Origin: Henckelia pumila
Taxonomy: Eukaryota; Streptophyta; Magnoliopsida; Lamiales; Gesneriaceae
Reading direction: 5' to 3'
Length of the DNA stretch: 64,000 nt
Assembly: GCF_033568475.1 (NCBI RefSeq)
Contig: NW_027331833.1
Coordinates: forward strand, 2,852,001 to 2,916,000
Both the position numbers and the translations under genes were made by a program. Positions 32,446 to 44,929 of this stretch are shown here, piece by piece. Position 1 is the first letter of the stretch. Each line of letters begins with the position of its first letter. Below the pieces are notes generated by a model. That model saw nothing but the letters and a program-made list of their open reading frames with translations, ran no database searches and was not told the origin of the DNA.

Positions 32446-35400
32446 TCACATATTTCGTAGATTGCGCATCCCAATATTATAAATGTGTTTTCTGAATATC
32501 GCCGTGGGAAGTGCCTTTGTGAAGAGATCGGATGAGTTCTCACTTGATTGAATGTAACAGATATCAATATCTTTATTCTTCTCCAGCTCTTGAGTGTATG
32601 CAAAGAATTTAGGAGGAATATGTTTAGTTCTGTCACTTTTGATGTATCCTTCTTTCATTTGGGCAACACATGCGGCATTATCTTCATACAGTGTGATTGG
32701 ATTCTTGTCCACTGATAATCCGCAAGAAGTTTGGATATGCCGAGTCATTGATTTAAGCCAGACACATTCACGGCTTGCTTCATGTAGTGCAATAATCTCG
32801 GCATGATTTGATGAAGTTGTAACAAGTGTTTGTTTCTGTGATCGCCAAGAGATTGCAGTGCCTCCACGAGTAAATACATATCCGGTTTGGGAACGTGCCT
32901 TATGTGGATCAGATAAGTATCCAGCATCAGCATAACCAATTATTCTCTGATTTGTATCTTTTGGATACAAAAGTCCCAAATCCGTCGTTCCTCGTAAATA
33001 ACGGAATATATGTTTAATTCCGTTCCAGTGCCTCTTCGTTGGACATGAACTGAATCTTGCCAATAAATTTACTGCAAAAGATATGTCTGGTCTAGTGCAA
33101 TTTGCAAGATACATAAGGGCACCAATGGCACTTAGATATGGTACTTCAGGACCAAGAACAACTTCATCATCTTCACATGGACGAAATGGATCCTTTTCTA
33201 TATTCAATGATCTGACAACCATTGGAGTACTTAAAGGATTTGATTGATCCATATTGAAACGTTTAAGGACCTTCTCTGTATAATTAGACTGGTGAACAAA
33301 AATTCCACATTCTTTTTGTTCAATTTGTAAACCAAGACAATACTTGGTTTTTCCAAGGTCTTTCATTTTAAATTCTTCCTTCAAGTATAACATCACTTCT
33401 TGAATTTCTTTATTCGTTCCAATGATGTTTAAATCATCAACATATACAGCAATAATCACGCATCCCGATGTTGTTTTCTTGATGAAAACACAAGGGCATA
33501 TTGGATCATTTACATATCCCTTTTTCATCAAGTGTTCACTTAGCCGATTATACCACATTCGGCCGGATTGCTTTAACCCATACAATGATCTTTGTAATTT
33601 CACAGAATAAAATTCTCTGGGTTCTGAACTTTGTGCTTCTAGCATCTTAAATCCTTCAGAGATTTTCATGTATATATCACTATCAAGTGATCCGTATAAA
33701 TAAGCTGTAACAACATCCATTAGACGCATGTCCAAGTTTTCAGACACTGCTAAACTGATCAAATACCGAAACGTAATTGCATCCATAATAGGAGAATATG
33801 TTTCTTCATAATCAATTCCAGGTCTTTGAGAAAAACCTTGTGCAACAAGTCGAGCTTTATATCTCACTATTTCATTTTTCTCATTTCTCTTTCGAATAAA
33901 AACCCATTTGTACCCAACAGGTTTAACACCTTTAGGTGTAAGGACTATAGGTCTAAAAACACTACGTTTATTTAGCGAATTTAATTCAACCTGGATGGCA
34001 TCTTTCCATTTTGACCAATCCTTTCGAGTTTTGCATTCACCAAAAGATTTTGGTTCATTATCTTCATTTACGATGTCACATGCCACATTGTACGAAAATA
34101 TCTCATCAATATCTTGTACATTCTTTCGGTTCCATATTTTTCCAGTATTAATATAATTGATAGAGATTTCATGATTCTCGTCAGTTTGTGGTTCTGACAA
34201 AATATTTTCATCATCGTGTGTTTCTTCTGGAACACCATTTTCTATTTTCTGATCATCATTTTTCTCTATGTATTTTCTTTTCCGAGGATTTTTATCCTTT
34301 GAACCGATTGGCCTTCCACGCTTCAGGCGTTTTATGACATCATGAATGTCTTCATTTTGTTTCTTTGGAATTTCAACTCGAGCAGGGGCATTTACAGCAG
34401 GTATATATGATTTTGTTACCCCTTTTGTGTCTGCAAATGCATCTGGCATTTGATTTGCTATTCTTTGCAAATGCACAATTTGCTGTACATCTTTATCACA
34501 TTGTTTAGTTCTAGGATCCAAATGTAATAATGATGGTACATACCATGTGATTTCTTTTTCGATGTGTTTCTTTTCTCCCCCTAACATTGGGAAGTTATTT
34601 TCATCAAAATGACAATCAGCAAACCGTGCTGTAAACACATCGCCTGTCTGAGCCTCAAGATATCTAATGATTGATGGACTATCATAGCCGATATAAATAC
34701 CATTCTTTCTTTGAGGTCCCATTTTTGTTCTTTGAGGTGGTGCAATAGGCACATATACCATACATCCAAAAATTCTCAAATGAGAAATATCTGGTTCTTT
34801 GCCAAATACAAGCTGCAATGGGGAGTGTTTATGATATGCACTTGGCCTGATGCGAATCAATGCAGCAGCATGTAAAATTGCATGTCCCCATATAGAAATA
34901 GGGAGTTTCGTTCTCATAATCATTGGTCTAGCAATCAACTGCATACGTTTAATCAATGATTCAGCTAATCCATTTTGTGTATGAACATGAGCTACAGGAT
35001 GTTCAACAGTAATTCCCATCGACATACAATAGTCGTTAAAAGTCTGGGAAGTAAATTCTCCAGCATTATCAAGTCTTATTTTCTTGATCGTATATTTGGG
35101 AAATTGATTCCGCAATTTTATTATTTGAGTCATCAATTTTGCAAATGCCACATTCCGAGTGGACAATAAACATACATGTGACCATCTGCTAGAGGCATCG
35201 ATCAATACCATAAAGTATCGAAATGGTCCACATGGTGGATGAATTGGCCCACAAATATCACCTTGAATACGTTCAAGAAATATGGGTGATTCCTTTTGGA
35301 TTTTAGCTGGTGATGGTCTTATAATAAGTTTCCCCAGAGAACATGCCTTACACTGAAACTTATTATTCTGAAAGATCTTCTGGTCTTTCAGTGGATGACC

Positions 35401-35940
35401 ACTTGTATTTTCTATAATCCTTCGCATCATTATTGAACCAGGATGTCCCAATCGATCATGCCAATTTTTTAGTATTGAAGAATTTCCAATAACCATATTT
35501 GATTCGATTGGACTTATATGTGTATAATGCAATCCAGTAGGAAGCATTGATAATTTCTCAACTACATATTTCTTTCCTGATTTATATGTAGTAAGACACA
35601 TATATTTCTCATTTCCTTCGGTTATTGTTTCCGTATCATAACCATGAGAATATATATCATTAAAACTCAACAAATTTCTTTGTGATCGTGGTGAATATAA
35701 AACACTATTTATCAAAAATTTTGTACCATTAGGTAACAAAAATTGTGCTTTGCCACATCCTTCAATCAAGTCTACAGGACCTGATATTGTATTCACCATT
35801 GTTTTTGTTGGTTTTAATTCCAAGAAATATTTTTCATTTCTGAGGATAGTGTGCGTTGTACCACTATCTGGTATGCAAACTTTCAGTGCATTATTTCCAT
35901 CTTTGATCATAGCATTTTCCATAATGATCTTCAAAAACAA
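32446..35940 (-). CDS. Copia pol polyprotein (PR-INT-RT-RH)
   Basis: About 1160 residues without interruption. From the N-terminus: retroviral-type aspartic protease with DSGTTHT; integrase zinc finger (HDRLGHPG ... CKACSLGK) and catalytic core (GDICGPIHPP, RLDNAGEFTS); a poorly conserved linker with a Lys/Arg-rich part (RLKRGRPIGSKDK). Then come reverse transcriptase with the YVDDLNIIG catalytic site near residue 835 and RNase H with EDNAACV and KHIPPKFF near the C-terminus. The frame differs from gag. It is open upstream of the first ATG (35922), so it may be made by frameshift or from its own start. It appears intact. Confidence 0.92.
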   Translation of the reverse strand: MFLKIIMENAMIKDGNNALKVCIPDSGTTHTILRNEKYFLELKPTKTMVNTISGPVDLIEGCGKAQFLLPNGTKFLINSVLYSPRSQRNLLSFNDIYSHGYDTETITEGNEKYMCLTTYKSGKKYVVEKLSMLPTGLHYTHISPIESNMVIGNSSILKNWHDRLGHPGSIMMRRIIENTSGHPLKDQKIFQNNKFQCKACSLGKLIIRPSPAKIQKESPIFLERIQGDICGPIHPPCGPFRYFMVLIDASSRWSHVCLLSTRNVAFAKLMTQIIKLRNQFPKYTIKKIRLDNAGEFTSQTFNDYCMSMGITVEHPVAHVHTQNGLAESLIKRMQLIARPMIMRTKLPISIWGHAILHAAALIRIRPSAYHKHSPLQLVFGKEPDISHLRIFGCMVYVPIAPPQRTKMGPQRKNGIYIGYDSPSIIRYLEAQTGDVFTARFADCHFDENNFPMLGGEKKHIEKEITWYVPSLLHLDPRTKQCDKDVQQIVHLQRIANQMPDAFADTKGVTKSYIPAVNAPARVEIPKKQNEDIHDVIKRLKRGRPIGSKDKNPRKRKYIEKNDDQKIENGVPEETHDDENILSEPQTDENHEISINYINTGKIWNRKNVQDIDEIFSYNVACDIVNEDNEPKSFGECKTRKDWSKWKDAIQVELNSLNKRSVFRPIVLTPKGVKPVGYKWVFIRKRNEKNEIVRYKARLVAQGFSQRPGIDYEETYSPIMDAITFRYLISLAVSENLDMRLMDVVTAYLYGSLDSDIYMKISEGFKMLEAQSSEPREFYSVKLQRSLYGLKQSGRMWYNRLSEHLMKKGYVNDPICPCVFIKKTTSGCVIIAVYVDDLNIIGTNKEIQEVMLYLKEEFKMKDLGKTKYCLGLQIEQKECGIFVHQSNYTEKVLKRFNMDQSNPLSTPMVVRSLNIEKDPFRPCEDDEVVLGPEVPYLSAIGALMYLANCTRPDISFAVNLLARFSSCPTKRHWNGIKHIFRYLRGTTDLGLLYPKDTNQRIIGYADAGYLSDPHKARSQTGYVFTRGGTAISWRSQKQTLVTTSSNHAEIIALHEASRECVWLKSMTRHIQTSCGLSVDKNPITLYEDNAACVAQMKEGYIKSDRTKHIPPKFFAYTQELEKNKDIDICYIQSSENSSDLFTKALPTAIFRKHIYNIGMRNLRNM

Positions 35941-36082
35941 TATGCAATAAAATGAATTAAGAAATATACATGCAAATTATAATATGTTACAATTTAATTG
36001 CAGAATAAAACAATACATGCAAAATATAATATGTTTTATAATATAAAAATTACATTGTTACATTCTTTTCCCACCAGTACAT

Positions 36083-37144
36083 TTAATCAATATCTTCGAA
36101 ATCATTCAAAAAGTAGGCAGCATCTAAATTCATTGAACCACTTGTATGGTCAATGTTTTCAGTAAAATTGGTCTCTTTTTCTTTCCCCTTTATTGAATCT
36201 TTATAGAGCTTACACAGATGCTCAGGGGCTCGACAAGTTCTTGACCAATGTCCTGGAGTGCCACATCTATAACAAACACTCTCAGTTATTTTTGGATGAT
36301 TTTCATTTTCACCCGTATTATCATGCTGCCTCTTTTGTGGGTGGTTCGTGACGTTCCTTTGAGATTAGTTATTGAAATAACTATCTCTTTTATTTTCAAA
36401 TCCACGGCCTCGACCACGACCGCGATCATTTCTACGCCCACGTCCACGCCCACGTCCTCGTCCACGACCTCGACCAAAATCTTGTCTATATCTTTGATTT
36501 TGGTTTTCATTTTTACTTACGACATTTGCTTCAGGAAATGCCGTTGAACCAATAGGTCTGGACTGATGATTTCTCATGAGCAATTCATTATTCTTTTTCG
36601 CCACGAGTAAACATGCGATGAGTTCTGAGTATCTTGAAAATCCACGCACTCTATATTGCTGTTGTAGAGTTATATTTGATGCGTGGAATGTGGAAAATAT
36701 CTTTTCAAGCATTTCCATCTCAGTAATATTATGCCCACAAAATTTCAGCTGTGAGACAATTCGATACATCGCAGAATTATAATCACTCACCTTTTTAAAA
36801 TCTTGGAATCTTAAAGTATTCCATTCATCTCGTGCGGTCGGAAGTATAACTTCCCGTATATGCTCAAAACGTTCTTTTAACGCTTTCCACAAAATCATTG
36901 GGTCTTTTTCGGTCAAATATTCACATTTCAACCCCTCATCAAGATGTCTGCGTAAAAATATCATTGCTTTTGCTTTATCTTGTGAGGATGATATGTTATT
37001 TTCTTTGATAGTTTCGTTAAGACCCAATGACTCGAGATGCATTTCTACATCGAGGGTCCATGGCATATAATTCTTTCCAGTTATATCAAGTGCAATGAAT
37101 TCGAGTTTCGCCAAGTTCGACATGGTGGTACTAGAAAATAACAA
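36083..37144 (-). pseudogene. Copia gag with an in-frame stop before the zinc knuckle
   Basis: The first 259 codons encode a typical copia Gag: NYMPWTLDVEMHL, LWKALKERF, LLVAKKNNELL. They end in a long Arg-Gly run (GRGRGRGRGRGRR). A TAA at 36365-36367 stops the frame. The same frame stays open behind it for about 94 codons with the CCHC knuckle CYRCGTPGHWSRTC, ending at 36083. So one base change seems to cut off the RNA-binding knuckle. The element would need another copy's Gag, or read-through. Confidence 0.8.
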
Positions 37145-37549
37145 TGCATTTTATTAGTTAATTTCCATAAATATGACAATACAAAATAATGGAAGAACGT
37201 AAATTACAAGTGCGTATACAAATAGAGAAAAAATATGTGTTGGAAAATCGCTGGTGAGTAAAAGACTCGTGAGCATGATGATCATAGTCGTTATGAAAAA
37301 TATCCTTATAAATGTCATCATCTCCATCTTCGAAAAAACCGAGGATAAAATATTTTGAGAGAAAGAATGAATTTGGTGTGATTGAAAATGAGTTTGAGTG
37401 AACATATTTATAGGGCAAAAACTAGCCGTTTTGTTACCGTTTGTGACCGTTGGGGGTAAAGAAAAAATTGAGTATGTATTGAATAAAAATTCGTGATAAT
37501 CATGTAATGCATATAATGATAATCATAATTAAATAATTATGTATATCAT

Positions 37550-37860
37550 ATCACATTATTATAAGGTCAGTGTCGTAGACAGCCTTTTATATAATGTTGT
37601 GAAATTATACCAATATAGTTAGTATAAAGTCAGGTATAGTATATCATATCACATTATTATAAGATCGGTGTCGTAGACAACCTTTTATATAATAACATGA
37701 GATTATACAAATATGGTTAGTATATAAATATACAATAATATATATCATATCACGTTATTATAAGGTCAGTGTCATAGACAACCTTTTATATAATAACATG
37801 AAATTATATATTAATATAGTTAGTATATATATACATAATAAATATATATCACGTTATTGT
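37550..37860 (-). repeat. About 98-bp tandem repeat (3 units) in copia leader
   Basis: Three successive units each contain ttattataaggtcagtgtcg (or close variants), agacaaccttttatataat and atagttagtata. They lie between the 5' LTR and gag, in untranslated leader sequence. Confidence 0.75.
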
Positions 37861-38121
37861 TTAAAAACCTTAGAGGCTTTTATACTTGTCGTATCCCTTA
37901 CCGGGAGTGTGGGATGTCGTCTTAACATCCTCCCAGGATTTATAACAAGTTTTGAAAAAAACTTATTTTTTCATAACATGATATTATATATTAATATATA
38001 CACAATAAAAATATATAAACAGTAAAATAAAAATTCTTACTTGTTGAATATTTTTGACTTCTTCTTGTATTTTGGAGCGTCGGAAAATATAGAGAACCTT
38101 CGAGCGATCGTGCTGATAACG

Positions 38122-38394
38122 TGTTGTGAAAAAGTAAAAATTTACGGTAAAAAGTAAAAACTCAAAAACTCAAAATTCTACACTTTATAAAATTTTTCTC
38201 TCTTCACAATTGTGTTTTTCTACACAAATGGAGAGACCTATTTATAGATCTCAATTGGAGATTAGTCAAAAATTAATACATCATTAATTACATCATCACA
38301 CACTAATTTTCAATATTTTACAACTCAATTTTCAACTTTCAACCTTCAACATTCAACAATAAATAATAATATATATTTATATATATTTTCAACA
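38122..38394 (-). repeat. Copia 5' LTR
   Basis: 273 bp, TG..CA, identical by eye to 32008-32280. It is followed on the minus strand by the primer site. Confidence 0.95.
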
Positions 38395-38682
38395 ATAGTT
38401 ATATTTTAGAATGTGGAAAATATGGTCAAATAAAAATTTGTAAGAATACCGTTGTGTGGTGTATGTGGTTCCGGAGAAAACTTTCATGGATTAAACAGAG
38501 GCGAAGCTAGGAAGTAGTTTGACAAAATTTCAATTTTAGTTTTGTATGTATAATAGTGTATGTCATTTTTAATTCTGTATATTTCGTTGAATCAATTATA
38601 TTATAGTAAATAAATATGAAGTTGTACATGTGATGACAATTGTGAAACACATATCTTAAATTACTATATATTCTAAAATGAG

Positions 38683-41510
38683 TGAAACGACCCTAACTCT
38701 ATAATAATTAAATATGCGGAATTTTTTTTTTTTTTTTTATACTTACTAAATAAAATATGTACATATATGCCCATACATATATGCACAGAATAAAAATATT
38801 TAAAATGAATAAACAATTAAATACTTAAATAAAAATGCATTCTTAAAAATATAATAAATATCTGAGTCAAACATTAATTAAAAATATACTGCATAAGTAA
38901 ATAAAAGTTTGCATGCACTGAAAATATTAAATAAATATTCTAGACCCTCAATCACTGAAAATAATAAAAATGTATCATGCTGACAAGAACAATAACATGC
39001 ATAGCGACTCAGAATATTTCACGGTCACGGGGCCACTGCATGCATGCTCATACGTCCTCGCCTCCGGTGGGTACAATGTCATCCTCAACGTACTCACCTG
39101 CACCATACCAGTGTAGTGAGCCTAGAGGCCCAACATGCTAACATAACAAGGGTTTAAAATAATTTAAACCAATTTAATACTAATACATACATATACATGA
39201 ATGAGCATGCTTAAAAATTTCATAACATAACTTACTTAAATAAACATAATACATAACATAATACATAACAATATTGAGCAATTTATTTTCTAACATAGCA
39301 TGGTTGTATCCGTAGTGTAACCTTAAATCATACATTAAATACTGATCAGCGTGGAAACCTACGTACGTGGCCGGTGACGAATCACCTCTTAAATTGGCAG
39401 TAAACTGCCCTTCAATCATATGGGGACGAATCCCCCTTAAATTGTCACACTACTTCAACTTCCAACATAAAATATTTTTATTGCTCAACTTAAACATTAA
39501 ATCATGCATAAAATATTATTTCATGAATGCATGTACTTGAATAAAATGTGTGTCCATCATATATATTTAATTTAATTTCTTACTAACATATAAATATTAA
39601 AATAACTTAAATGCATATAAATAATTAAATATATATTCAGGACACATGCAAATTTTCTCATGGATGGTCCTGGACTGCTGGCCCTACACTCAAGCCCATT
39701 ATCTTAAATCTGGCCCATTAACATACTTAAGCCCATTATTTCAAACCTTAAGCCCAAATAATTATTCTAAGCCCAATTAAATTAATAAAGCCCATTAAAA
39801 TTTCACTAAGCCCAATAACACTTAAACTGGCCCATTGGGCCCAAAAACCCAAAGACTGGCCCATTAACTTTTATGGGCCCAAAAGCCCATAAAATAATTG
39901 GACTAACTTAATTAAAATTTTAAAAGTCCAAATAAAATTATTTGGGAGTCCAAATAATTTTATTTCAATTTATTTGACCCAAAAACACATAAATTCGTAA
40001 AATACTTTAAAAATAAAAAGACTCGAGCCCGGCCCACCAAACTCGGACCCGAACTCACTAACCCGACCCAATACCTAACCGCCCCGACCCGGACCCAAGA
40101 CCCGACCCGGAACCACTCCCAAAGCCCCAACTCGATCACCCTCTTCCCTGCACTGCTGCGGCCACGAGCAGTTGCAAAGAACGCCGGCGGCCGCCATGCT
40201 CCGGCCACCCACCGGCCGGAGCACCACCCTAGGACTTAGCTCACATCCAGACCTTTCCAACAAGCCAAGAACCAGCCCAAACCGTCGACTATGGAGTGAG
40301 AACGAAGCCCTGCAACCCGGCCCTTCTGCACTGTCGCGCAGACCCGAGCAGCTGCGGGAAAACCCTTCGTCCTCGAAGCTCCGACCACGAAAGCCCATGC
40401 AACCTTCTGCAAAAACTTAGAAAACTCAAATGGGGTTCTAACCCAACCGGCCTTACCCTAAACCGTGGTCTGAGGAAGGAGAACGAAGCTCCCTTCCTTG
40501 AAACCCTGTTCTGCGCACTTGGAGAGGCAGAAACGAACCAGCTCAATTTCTGGGCTCTTTTGGCTCGAACCGTCCGAGCCAATCGAGCCTAGACTCTCCC
40601 TAGACATCCTAGGGACCCTGTCCAGCAGCCTAGACACACCCATGGCTAAGAAACATGAGCATGACAATCAAACTCACACTACAAGCCATAAATTTCATGA
40701 TGGCCGAAACTTTTCTGAAAATTTTTGAAAGTTTTTTTTTGATGCATACACAATACCCACATATTATACTGATATGGCACGAAATTAAGAGAAGGAATCA
40801 TGCCTTTCACCGAAGATGACGAGAAAACACGAGCGTGGGGCGGTTCCGGGACGACGGGACGATGACTCGGCTTGAAAACCACACGAATTGAGGCTATGGA
40901 ACCTCCTTGGCTGATGGAATATGGTGAAGATGGAGAATGGAGGCGGCTAAGGGATTTTCACGATCGGCTAAGGGGTTTTTGGGGTGGATTAGGTTTAGGT
41001 TTTGATTTAAAATAGGTTTTAAGATAATTAAAAAGGTTTAAATATAAAATATAAAATTTAAAAACTCTAATTAAAAGTTGAAATCTGAAATATTAAGTTA
41101 AACATATGAAAATCCCGAAATATTGAATTAAAGGAATTTTAAAAATACTAAAAAGTCAATATTTTGGCTAATTTTGAATAAAAATGGACTCCTAAAATTA
41201 TATAAAATTAAATACTTAAAATTTTGAGATAATAAAACTCAAAATAATATTTTAAGGCTCTAAAAAGGCTCATAAAATAATTTGGCTCGAAAGTTGTCAT
41301 CCCGTCCGTCCACGGTCCCGTCTACGCGATTAAATAATAAAAATACTAAAAATCATAAAAATCACTAATTATGGGTTAAATGCTTAAAAATAAATTAAAT
41401 CATGCATAAATAATTCACATAATTATTTAACCCATAAATCATAAATTTAAATAATTAATTATCCTAATTATGCAGGCGGATTTATGTAATTAAAAATACC
41501 GGGTGTTACA
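38683..41510 (-). repeat. Gypsy 3' LTR
   Basis: 2828 bp. It contains a GC-rich stretch at about 40020-40640 amid AT-rich flanks. Short open frames inside (for example 39180-39419 on -) are repeated in both LTRs and look incidental. Confidence 0.93.
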
Positions 41511-41555
41511 ATTCTCCCCCCCTTAAATTGAATTTCGTCCTCGAAATTAAAGTAC

Positions 41556-44500
41556 TTACCCGAACAACTCCGGGTAGCGAGTCCTCATATCCTCCTCGGT
41601 CTCCCAAGTAGCTTCCTCCTCCGAGTGATTTAGCCACTGGACTCTGACCATCGGTATGACCCGCGTCCTAAGCCTCCGCTCCTCTCTAGCCAAGATCCGC
41701 ACTGGTCTCTCCTCGTAAACAAGATCTGGTGGCAACTGTAAGGGCTCGAAATCCAACACATGCGACGGATTGGAGACATATCTCCGAAGCATGGACACAT
41801 GGAAAACGTTGTGCACTGCCGCTAGCCCTGGAGGTAGAGCTAAACGGTAGGCCAACGTGCCAACTCGCTCCAAGATCTCGAATGGCCCTATATATCTCGG
41901 ATTCAGCTTGCCTCTGCGTCCAAAACGCGCTACTCCTTTCATAGGTGACACCTTCAAGAATACGTGATCACCTACTGCGAACTCCAAATCGCGTCGTCTG
42001 GCATCGGCATAACTCTTCTGCCGACTCTGCGCTGTCCTCATCCTGTCTCGAATCTGCGTCACAATGTCAGCTGTCTGCTGCACAATCTCCGGACCCAACA
42101 AAATCCTCTCACCAACCTCATCCCAATGCACCGGAGATCTGCATCTCCTCCCATAAAGTGCTGCATATGGAGCCATACCTATAGACGACTGAAAGCTGTT
42201 GTTATAGGTAAACTCCACTAAAGGCAGTCTAGTCTCCCAAGATCCTCGAAAATCGATAACACAAGCTCTCAGAAGATCCTCGAGAACCTGGATCACTCTC
42301 TCAGACTGGCCATCTGTCTGGGGATGAAATGTTGTACTGAACAAAAGTCTAGTCCCCAAAGCTGTGTGCAGACTCTTCCAAAACGCTGAGGTGAACCTCG
42401 GATCTCTGTCTGACACAATAGACACTGGTATGCCATGCAGTCTAACAATCTCTCTGATGTAAAGCTCTGCATACTGTGTCAAAGTGTAGTTAATCCTTAC
42501 CGGCAAGAAATGAGCTGACTTGGTGAGTCTATCCACAATCACCCAAATCGCTGTACACCCTCTCGTACTCCTCGGTAAGCCAACTACAAAGTCCATCGTA
42601 ATATTCTCCCATTTCCATTCCGGAATAGGGAGAGGTCTAAGAAGTCCTGCTGGACGCTGATGCTCTGCTTTGACTTGCTGACAAGTCAAGCACTCTGACA
42701 CCACTCTCCCGATGTCACTCTTCATCCCGGGCCACCAATACAATAGCTGCAAGTCCTTGTACATCTTCGTACTTCCGGGGTGAATGGAGTACGGAGATGC
42801 GTGAGCCTCTGTCAAAATCTCAGCTCGCAACTGATCGACGTTCGGTACCCACATCCTCCCACGGTACTGAACGATGCCATCCTCCACTGTATACAGGAGA
42901 TTACCTCTAGCCTCATCTCTCTGTCTCCATCGCTGTAACTCCTCATCAGTAGACTGTCCCTGTCTAATCCGATCTCGCAGAACTGGCTGCACCGTCAACA
43001 CTGACAGGCTCGGTGCATGGCCACTCGGATAACACTCCAAGCCAAATCTCTGAATCTCGCTCTGTAGTGGTAACTGGACAGTCAAACATGTTACCACTGA
43101 TGACTTCCGACTCAAAGCATCGGCCACTACATTAGCTTTACCCGGATGGTAGCTAATGTCACAATCATAGTCCTTCACCAACTCCAACCATCTGCGCTGT
43201 CTCATGTTCAACTCCTTCTGGGTGAAGAAGTACTTGAGGCTCTTGTGATCGGTGAAAATCTTGCACTTCTCGCCGTAAAGATAGTGCCTCCAGATTTTCA
43301 AAGCGAAGACCACTGCTGCCAACTCCAAGTCATGCGTCGGGTAGTTCTGCTCATGAATCTTCAACTGTCTCGACGCATACGCAATAACCTTACCACACTG
43401 CATAAGCACTGCGCCTAAACCAAGTTTAGACGCGTCGGTGTAAACCACTAACTCCTCATGTGGTACTGTCATCGCTAACACTGGTGCTGTAGTGAGTGCT
43501 TCCTTCAGCTGATCGAAGCTCCTCTGACAGTCTGAACCCCATATAAACTTCGCATTCTTCTTGGTCAAGGAAGTCAAGGGTACTGCAATAGAGGAAAAAC
43601 CCTTGATGAACTTCCTGTAGTATCCGGCCAAACCCAAGAAACTGCGAATCTCTGAAGCATTCTTCGGAATGCCCCAATTCTGCACTGCCTCAACCTTAGA
43701 CTGATCAACTGCAATCCCATCTCTCGAAATAATGTGGCCAAGAAATGCCACCTGCTCAAGCCAAAACTCGCACTTGCTGAACTTGGCATACAACCGATGC
43801 TCCCTCAAAGTCTGCAATGCGGTCTGAAGGTGCTGTCTATGCTCCTCGATGCTCCTAGAATAGATCAAAATATCATCAATAAAGACTATGATGAACTGAT
43901 CCAGATATGGCTGAAAGACTCGGTTCATGAGATCCATGAAAACCGCTGGAGCATTGGTCAAACCAAATGGCATCACTAAGAACTCGTAATGCCCATATCG
44001 TGTCCGGAAAGCAGTCTTGGACACATCTGCATCCCTAACACGCAACTGATGGTAACCAGATCGCAGATCGATCTTGGAGAACACTGAAGCTCCCTGCAAC
44101 TGGTCAAACAAGTCCTCTATCCTCGGCAGTGGATACTTGTTCTTCACTGTGACTCTGTTAAGCTCTCGGTAATCGATGCACAGTCTCATACTGCCATCCT
44201 TCTTCTTCACAAACAACACCGGAGCTCCCCAAGGAGAAAAGCTAGGTCGAACGAAGCCTTTCTCTAACAACTCCTGTATCTGCTCCTTCAACTCTTTCAT
44301 CTCGGTAGGAGCAAGCCTGTACGGTGCCTTAGAGATAGGCACGGTGTCTGGCACTAAGTCAATACTGAACTCCACCTCTCTCACTGGTGGAATTCCTGCC
44401 ACATCCTCCGGAAAGACATCCGGAAAGTCACGAACCACCTCTAACTCTGATAATGATCTGCTAGATGGCTCTGAAGTCGTGACAATACTCGCTAGAAACC

Positions 44501-44894
44501 CCTGGCAACCCCGTCTCAACAACTTCCTCGCCTGAATATAGGATATCACCTGAGGAATATCACTGCTCTGAGATGCATAAAAAGTGAACGGGTCGCCCCC
44601 TGTAGGTCTCACTGACACTGATCTCCGACGAAAATCAATCGAAGCTCCATTGACTGTCAACCAGTCCATACCCAAAATAAGATCAAAACCACTCAAAGGC
44701 AAGACTACTACATCTGCTCGAATGGAGTGTCCCTGCAGCTCTAACTCCAGTCCTCGAATAACCTTCGAGGTAGACATAATCTGCCCTGACGGCATAGTAA
44801 CATCATACCCGCTGTCACTACTCTCAGGTGTGATGCCTACCCGTCTGATAAACTCCAGGGAGATAAACGAATGCGTAGCCCCTGAATCTAGCAA
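41556..44894 (-). CDS. Gypsy pol polyprotein with chromodomain
   Basis: 1112 open codons. The protease site [11 protein letters not shown] is at the very start, so the true N-terminus lies upstream (frame open to at least 44929). Reverse transcriptase has [17 protein letters not shown] and [10 protein letters not shown] (near residue 340). RNase H has [13 protein letters not shown]. Integrase has a HHCC finger ([10 protein letters not shown] ... [11 protein letters not shown]) and core with DFVVGLP and SDRDPRFTS. The last 60 residues include [20 protein letters not shown], a chromodomain that in chromoviruses directs insertion to marked chromatin. There is no stop in the frame. How it is joined to gag is discussed as a finding: a 205-bp intron (44930-45134) would fuse the two. 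Confidence 0.93.
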   Translation of the reverse strand: MLDSGATHSFISLEFIRRVGITPESSDSGYDVTMPSGQIMSTSKVIRGLELELQGHSIRADVVVLPLSGFDLILGMDWLTVNGASIDFRRRSVSVRPTGGDPFTFYASQSSDIPQVISYIQARKLLRRGCQGFLASIVTTSEPSSRSLSELEVVRDFPDVFPEDVAGIPPVREVEFSIDLVPDTVPISKAPYRLAPTEMKELKEQIQELLEKGFVRPSFSPWGAPVLFVKKKDGSMRLCIDYRELNRVTVKNKYPLPRIEDLFDQLQGASVFSKIDLRSGYHQLRVRDADVSKTAFRTRYGHYEFLVMPFGLTNAPAVFMDLMNRVFQPYLDQFIIVFIDDILIYSRSIEEHRQHLQTALQTLREHRLYAKFSKCEFWLEQVAFLGHIISRDGIAVDQSKVEAVQNWGIPKNASEIRSFLGLAGYYRKFIKGFSSIAVPLTSLTKKNAKFIWGSDCQRSFDQLKEALTTAPVLAMTVPHEELVVYTDASKLGLGAVLMQCGKVIAYASRQLKIHEQNYPTHDLELAAVVFALKIWRHYLYGEKCKIFTDHKSLKYFFTQKELNMRQRRWLELVKDYDCDISYHPGKANVVADALSRKSSVVTCLTVQLPLQSEIQRFGLECYPSGHAPSLSVLTVQPVLRDRIRQGQSTDEELQRWRQRDEARGNLLYTVEDGIVQYRGRMWVPNVDQLRAEILTEAHASPYSIHPGSTKMYKDLQLLYWWPGMKSDIGRVVSECLTCQQVKAEHQRPAGLLRPLPIPEWKWENITMDFVVGLPRSTRGCTAIWVIVDRLTKSAHFLPVRINYTLTQYAELYIREIVRLHGIPVSIVSDRDPRFTSAFWKSLHTALGTRLLFSTTFHPQTDGQSERVIQVLEDLLRACVIDFRGSWETRLPLVEFTYNNSFQSSIGMAPYAALYGRRCRSPVHWDEVGERILLGPEIVQQTADIVTQIRDRMRTAQSRQKSYADARRRDLEFAVGDHVFLKVSPMKGVARFGRRGKLNPRYIGPFEILERVGTLAYRLALPPGLAAVHNVFHVSMLRRYVSNPSHVLDFEPLQLPPDLVYEERPVRILAREERRLRTRVIPMVRVQWLNHSEEEATWETEEDMRTRYPELFG

Positions 44895-44929
44895 CGCAAA
44901 CGTGGAGTTGCCCCCAACTAGAATTCTCC

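Larger units (their letters stand above)
32008..38394 (-). mobile_element. Complete Ty1/copia LTR retrotransposon (6.4 kb)
   Basis: 273-bp LTRs (32008-32280, 38122-38394) with TGTTG..CAACA ends look identical by eye. The target duplication atagt is perfect (32003-32007, 38395-38399). On the minus strand a Met-tRNA-like primer site (ttatcagcacg) follows the 5' LTR and a polypurine tract (cacaagggggag) precedes the 3' LTR. Domain order is gag, protease, integrase, reverse transcriptase, RNase H, that is, copia. Insertion is very recent. Confidence 0.95.

Noticed and set aside
39180-39419. 79-codon frame on -, identical at 46872-47111
   Set aside because: It is repeated because it lies inside both gypsy LTRs. 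It has no domain and is most likely incidental.
40289-40592. Overlapping 97-98-codon frames on both strands in the GC-rich part of the gypsy LTR
   Set aside because: Open frames on both strands are expected from high GC content. They are in LTR sequence and have no family match.
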